From Clostridiaceae bacterium (GTDB lineage Bacteria; Bacillota; Clostridia; Lachnospirales; Lachnospiraceae), in assembly GCA_902363735.1 (NCBI GenBank), contig CABJBA010000005.1, positions 62,001-126,000 of the forward strand: a stretch of 64,000 bases of DNA, given 5' to 3'. Under the pieces are notes generated by a model. It searched no databases. It saw nothing but the letters and a program-made list of their open reading frames with translations, and had not been told where the DNA came from. Positions 60,227 to 64,000 of the stretch are shown here, piece by piece. Numbering within the stretch: the stretch's first letter is position 1; the number at the start of each line of letters is the position of its first letter. A program made the translations under genes and the position numbers.

Positions 60227-61060
60227 ATGGGCTACTATATAACAGTGGAAGGTAATGTAAATATTTATGTTGAAGATCTAAATCCGGAGTGTAAAAAAAC
60301 AATTTTATTTCTTCACGGCTGGCCGGGAAGCCATAAGCTTTTCGAGTATCAGTTCGATGTTCTGCCTAAAATGGGATTCCGCTGCATCGGGATTGATACA
60401 AGAGGCTTTGGGGATTCTGACAAGCCGTTTTGTGGATATAATTATGACCGGTTGGCTGATGACGTAAGAGAAGTCATTAATGTTCTTGGACTTGAGGATA
60501 TTGTTCTGGCGGGACACTCCACCGGAGGTGCCATCGCCATACGGTATATGGCAAGGCATAAAGGATATGGAGTATCAAGGCTTGCCTTATTTGCCGCCGC
60601 CGCCCCCAGCCTTATCAAACGTCCCAATTTTCCATATGGAGTTGATAAGGAGACCGTGCTTCAGATCATTGAAGGGACGTATGCCGACCGCCCCAATATG
60701 TTAAGGAATTTCGGGGAAATTTTCTTCTTCCAGCACATTACCCAGCCTTTTTCCGAATGGTTCTTCCAGATTGGGCTGCAGGCCGCGGGCTGGGCGACTG
60801 CAGCAATTGCCAATACATGGATCGAAGAGGTATTATTTTCAGATCTGAATGAAATTATGGTTCCAACTTTGATCATTCACGGAATCCATGATGAAGTAGT
60901 ACCCTTTCAGTTGGGGGAGATTCAGCATCAGTGCATTAAGAATTCCACTTTGCTGCCTTTTGAATTCAGCGGTCATGCTTCTTTTTATGACCAGAAAGAT
61001 GAATTTAATAAATTCCTGGCCGAATTTGCCAACGGAACATGTGTAAGAGCGGGGAATTAA
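60227..61060 (+). CDS. Alpha/beta hydrolase
   Basis: A 277-residue alpha/beta-hydrolase, similar to haloperoxidase/esterase-type members. HGWPGS near the N-terminus forms the oxyanion site, GHSTGG holds the Ser nucleophile, HGIHDEVVP the Asp, and FSGHASFYD the His. No signal peptide. It has its own 5' region with a GACAAC/GTTGTC hairpin at about 60070. Substrate unknown. A weak ribosome binding site (GAAATGAGA) precedes ATG 60227. Confidence 0.88.
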   Translation: MGYYITVEGNVNIYVEDLNPECKKTILFLHGWPGSHKLFEYQFDVLPKMGFRCIGIDTRGFGDSDKPFCGYNYDRLADDVREVINVLGLEDIVLAGHSTGGAIAIRYMARHKGYGVSRLALFAAAAPSLIKRPNFPYGVDKETVLQIIEGTYADRPNMLRNFGEIFFFQHITQPFSEWFFQIGLQAAGWATAAIANTWIEEVLFSDLNEIMVPTLIIHGIHDEVVPFQLGEIQHQCIKNSTLLPFEFSGHASFYDQKDEFNKFLAEFANGTCVRAGN

Positions 61061-61231
61061 CCCTGCTCTTGCCTCATCCATGATCATTCCTGCAAAGGCA
61101 CACCACTTGGATATCAAATCCATGGCTTCGATTTTAAAGAAAAATGTGTATTTTTACAACGTATTATTAGAAGAATGTGAGTTCATAAAATTTAATTTTT
61201 AATTTTACATAAAAAATTTTAAATTTAGGAT

Positions 61232-61262
61232 TGATTTTTGTTTTGAATTGCTATACTATACA
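61232..61262 (+). promoter_or_regulatory. Promoter of the second GntR gene
   Basis: TTGATT, a 17-nt spacer and TACTAT, in a strongly AT-rich stretch just upstream of the GntR start. Confidence 0.5.
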
Positions 61263-61292
61263 CTTATAGGCTAAATGAAAGAGGTAATGATT

Positions 61293-61952
61293 TTGTCAAT
61301 TAAAAAAAATTTAGACATTATTGTTTATGAAAAAATTAAGGACAGTCTCATCGCCGGGGAATATATGCCGGGGCAAAAGCTTTCATTTGATGAGCTGGTT
61401 GAACGTTATGGTGTCAGTCGTACCCCCATTGTGCAGGCAGTTAAGCTTTTGGATAAAGAGAGAATTCTCACCATCGGCACGAATGGGCGGGTTGTTGTTC
61501 CTCAGTATAACGAGAAAGAAATCCGTGATACATGTCAGACCCGTTTTTTTCTTGAAAGAGAAGCAGTCAGAAGTATTTGTCATTTAAAAAGCTGCTCTCA
61601 GTTTACGCAAATGAGAAAGGCTATTGAAGATTGTGACCTTTATTATAGACAGGATAACTATGTGAAGTCTTGCAGCTCAGATTTACTTTTTCATCAAATT
61701 ATGGTGGATGCCGCAAATAATTCTTGTCTTTCCGATATTTATAAGATGGTTCAAGGTCGTTTTTTAATATCCAGCTATGTCATTATGACAGCCAGGACAC
61801 GCAAGCAGAGTGTGGCAATTGTAGAACATGAAGCACTGATGAACGCTCTGGAGAATTTTGAAGAAGAAAAAGTGCTTGAAATATTGAATAAACATGTGAT
61901 TAATGTTGGCGAACAGATCATTACAATATATAAAGAAATGAATTTGGTATAA
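61293..61952 (+). CDS. GntR/FCD-family regulator (second)
   Basis: A 219-residue GntR/FCD protein. TTG 61293 is preferred, eight bases after GAGG; ATG 61275 and 61287 lack good spacing. Winged helix SFDELVERYGVSRTPIVQAVKLLDKERIL, and the FCD domain with FHQIMVDAANNSCL and IVEHEALMNALENFEEEKVLEILNKHV. It faces a glycerol-dehydrogenase-like enzyme and an ABC binding protein on the same strand; it probably controls them. Confidence 0.9.
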   Translation: MSIKKNLDIIVYEKIKDSLIAGEYMPGQKLSFDELVERYGVSRTPIVQAVKLLDKERILTIGTNGRVVVPQYNEKEIRDTCQTRFFLEREAVRSICHLKSCSQFTQMRKAIEDCDLYYRQDNYVKSCSSDLLFHQIMVDAANNSCLSDIYKMVQGRFLISSYVIMTARTRKQSVAIVEHEALMNALENFEEEKVLEILNKHVINVGEQIITIYKEMNLV

Positions 61953-61962
61953 TTGGACAAAG

Positions 61963-61995
61963 AAAAAAACAAGTAAAGTTACTTGTTTTTTTAAA
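61963..61995 (+). terminator. Terminator after the second GntR gene
   Basis: AAAAAAACAAGTAA/TTACTTGTTTTTTT stem with a very short loop and a T-run. Confidence 0.8.
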
Positions 61996-62152
61996 AGCAT
62001 AAACAAAATTTTTTATTTTAAATTTTATATTTAAATATAAACAATTACAGTAACTGATTAAAATTTACACAGGATGTTAAAACAAGATGTCGATTCCGGA
62101 GACTTTATAATTTTAAACCACTCTCAAGTAAATTATAGTAGGAGGGATTAAC

Positions 62153-63238
62153 TTGTTTGACAATAACAGTATCCAAATAGGTGCCGGAAGATATTTTCAG
62201 TACCGTGGTGCAATGAACCTGATTGGAGGTGAAGTATCTAACTGGGGAAAGAAGGCCTATATTGTAACTGATGAAACAGTATGGAAGCTTACTGAGGACC
62301 GGATTAAAACATCAATGGGCAACAGCAATGTTGAGTTTTTTGTTAATTTTTGTGATTTGCCGTCAACACAGAGAAGTTTTAATCTTGTGGCAAAAGATGT
62401 TTTAGAGAAAGAAGCCGATGTGGTCATTGGACTGGGCGGCGGAAGATGTATTGATATTGCGAAAGGGGCAAGTGATATAGCAGGTAAAAGAATCATTACG
62501 GTTCCTACTTCTGCTGCCACCTGTGCGGCTGTGGCCATCTTATATGTTACTTATGGGGAAGATGGATCGGTGGAAAAAAGTCAGTTTCTAAAGCATGAAA
62601 TTAGTGCAGTTCTGGTTGATCTTGATTTTACGGTGACTAATTGTCCATCCAGGTACTTAGCTTCCGGCATTGCGGATGCCATGGCAAAAAGTCCGGAATT
62701 TGCATTTACCATGTTAAACCTGGGAGATGCAGGAAAAACATCCACATCAGATACGGCAACCATAATTGCCGACTATACATACCGCTCTTATATGGAAAAA
62801 GGAACGACAGCTTTGGATACTGTCAGCCGTAAAGAGTGTGATGCCAATGTAGAAGATCTGGTTTGTATGAATTTACTGGTGACCGGTCTTATATCTAATT
62901 TGTCAACAGGCGGAAAACAATTGGCGGTTGCCCATAATTTTTATGATGCAGTATGCTGTCTGCAGAAAGAGGTCAGAGAAAATTACCTTCATGGCGAAAT
63001 TGTCGGACTCGCCATTCCTTTACAGCTTGCAGTAAACGGGGCGCCAGAGGCGGAGATTTTAAAAGCCAAAGATATGATGGAAAGGCTGGGAATACCCAAT
63101 ACCATGGAAAAAATGGGATTTCCTATGACGGAAGAGGCGGTACAGGAGTTAATTAATTATACCCATAAAAAAACAATACCTGACGATAAGGCTCTGTACA
63201 ATTCAATAAAAGAGAATTTTAAAATAATATTAAAATGA
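62153..63238 (+). CDS. Iron-containing alcohol dehydrogenase, glycerol-dehydrogenase-like
   Basis: A 361-residue Fe/Zn-ADH of the GldA branch. TTG 62153 follows AGGAGGGA. GLGGGRCIDIAKG is the NAD loop; metal ligands lie in SGIADAMAK (Asp), LAVAHNFY (His) and NYLHGEIVG (His). It would oxidise a polyol, such as glycerol or a related diol or sugar alcohol. It sits between a GntR regulator and an ABC binding protein, so the substrate may be imported by that transporter. Confidence 0.9.
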   Translation: MFDNNSIQIGAGRYFQYRGAMNLIGGEVSNWGKKAYIVTDETVWKLTEDRIKTSMGNSNVEFFVNFCDLPSTQRSFNLVAKDVLEKEADVVIGLGGGRCIDIAKGASDIAGKRIITVPTSAATCAAVAILYVTYGEDGSVEKSQFLKHEISAVLVDLDFTVTNCPSRYLASGIADAMAKSPEFAFTMLNLGDAGKTSTSDTATIIADYTYRSYMEKGTTALDTVSRKECDANVEDLVCMNLLVTGLISNLSTGGKQLAVAHNFYDAVCCLQKEVRENYLHGEIVGLAIPLQLAVNGAPEAEILKAKDMMERLGIPNTMEKMGFPMTEEAVQELINYTHKKTIPDDKALYNSIKENFKIILK

Positions 63239-63260
63239 GAATGTAATTGGGAGGTGTTTT

Positions 63261-64000
63261 ATGAAATTATTTAAATTGGCAGGCTTATTGTTAGCAGGAG
63301 CACTTGTTATTACGGGATGCAGCGGGAATAATTCAACTCAGCCGGCTGCTTCGGCAGATCCCGGGTCAGCAGCAGAGGCCAGCGGGAAAGTAGGGGATAC
63401 AGCCGGAGATAATGACGGCACTATAAAAATCGGCCTGATTGCCATGCTGACTGGAAATAATCCTTTAAATGGTTTAAGAATGCAGCAGGCAGTTCAGCTG
63501 GCTGTTGATGAAGCCAATGAAAAAGGGGGAATTCTAGGCCGAAAAGTTGAATTGCTGGTAGAAGATGATCAGACTCTTCAGGACATGGCGGTTACATGTG
63601 CAAATAAATTAATCGGTGAGGGAGTCGTAGGAATCGTGGGTCCCCACCGCAGTACCAATGCAATGGCGATTGAGCAGGTGGTTAATCAAAAAGGTGTGGT
63701 TACCATAACAGGAGGAACCACACCAAAGATAACCACTTTAGACAATCCCTATCTGTTCCGATGCCGTGCTTCCGATGCCATTTTTGCAAAGGTTGCCGCT
63801 ACATATGCCGTGGATAAACTTGGAGCAAAAAAGGTGGGGATGTTTTATAACAATGATGAATTTGGAACCGGCGGAGAAGAAACAGCCAGAGCTTACTGCA
63901 AAGAAAACAACATTGAGTATATATCGGAAGGGCATAACACCAATGATAAAGATTTTACAGGACAAATTATGAAAATGAAAAATGCCGGTGTTGAGGCAGT
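63261..64000 (+). CDS. ABC substrate-binding lipoprotein, branched-chain-amino-acid type (truncated by window end)
   Basis: An open frame of 246 codons runs off the right edge. It starts at ATG 63261 after GGGAGGTG, with a lipobox ITGC (Cys20) and a linker rich in Ser/Ala. IGLIAMLTGNNPLNGLRMQQAVQLAVDEAN and VVGIVGPHRSTNAMA are typical of LivJ/LivK-type type I binding proteins (Peripla_BP_6). Ligands of this family range from amino acids to aromatic and small polar compounds; no finer call is possible. It follows the GldA-like gene by 22 bp and is probably co-transcribed. Confidence 0.9.
   Translation, partial: MKLFKLAGLLLAGALVITGCSGNNSTQPAASADPGSAAEASGKVGDTAGDNDGTIKIGLIAMLTGNNPLNGLRMQQAVQLAVDEANEKGGILGRKVELLVEDDQTLQDMAVTCANKLIGEGVVGIVGPHRSTNAMAIEQVVNQKGVVTITGGTTPKITTLDNPYLFRCRASDAIFAKVAATYAVDKLGAKKVGMFYNNDEFGTGGEETARAYCKENNIEYISEGHNTNDKDFTGQIMKMKNAGVEA

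Overview
The window looks like the chromosome of an anaerobic, gut-type Firmicute, most likely a Lachnospiraceae/Clostridium cluster XIVa organism. The grounds are strong AGGAGG-type ribosome binding sites with some TTG starts, moderate GC by eye, a T-box leader, GntR/FCD and XRE regulators, DUF2318 and hybrid-cluster proteins, and a glycyl-radical bacterial microcompartment (BMC). Nearly all of it is coding. I saw no rRNA, tRNA, transposon, phage or CRISPR.

BMC region (1-22254): the end of acetate kinase and an unknown membrane protein come first. Three minus-strand genes follow (PduS-like, PduT-like, GlcG/PduO-C-like). A long plus-strand operon (5468-19769) then encodes a DJ-1 protein, a glycyl radical diol dehydratase, its activase, shell proteins PduB/PduA/BMC-H-long/PduN/PduA2, a flavoprotein-like protein, two acylating aldehyde dehydrogenases, an S-adenosylmethionine synthetase, PduL, EutJ and a PduQ-like alcohol dehydrogenase. 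The dehydratase carries the residue set of B12-independent glycerol/1,2-propanediol dehydratase (H164, H281, S282, C433, E435, D447, G816). I therefore read the compartment as 1,2-propanediol (or glycerol) to aldehyde, then to acyl-CoA, acyl-phosphate and acid plus ATP, with alcohol as the reduced product. A PocR-domain kinase and an AraC-type response regulator follow. Four 52-bp tandem repeats lie inside the operon, upstream of metK.

Housekeeping stretch (22290-31959): a secreted cell-wall-binding protein, an RpiB-like isomerase, YaiI, a divergent XRE/HD-GYP pair, an alanine T-box in front of an AlaA-type aminotransferase, an amidase, an aromatic-acid exporter, DUF554, shikimate dehydrogenase and 3-methyladenine glycosylase.

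Stress and catabolic stretch (31960-44364): hybrid cluster protein with a ferredoxin; then a GntR-linked Mgl-type sugar ABC importer with two zinc dehydrogenases, an L-gulonate-DH-like oxidoreductase and a lactonase, which suggests an oxidative sugar or sugar-acid route; then shikimate kinase.

Copper island (44515-53254): an HMA-SafE-cupredoxin fusion, a 32-aa membrane peptide, a DUF2318 lipoprotein, a HxlR regulator, CopA, an anchored protein, CopZ and an OmpR-type two-component system.

Nitrosative/iron island (53270-56251): a Crp/Fnr regulator divergent from cupin, DUF1858, unknown, hemerythrin and hemerythrin-like genes. A near-identical palindrome lies upstream of both hcp and the cupin operon, each 36 nt from its -10 box, so one Crp/Fnr (HcpR-like) protein probably controls both loci. 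The right end has TcdA, a rhodanese-TtcA-like fusion, an Rrf2 regulator, a CAP-domain exoprotein preceded by WalR/PhoP-like boxes, an alpha/beta hydrolase, a second GntR regulator, a glycerol-dehydrogenase-like enzyme and a truncated branched-chain-type ABC binding protein.
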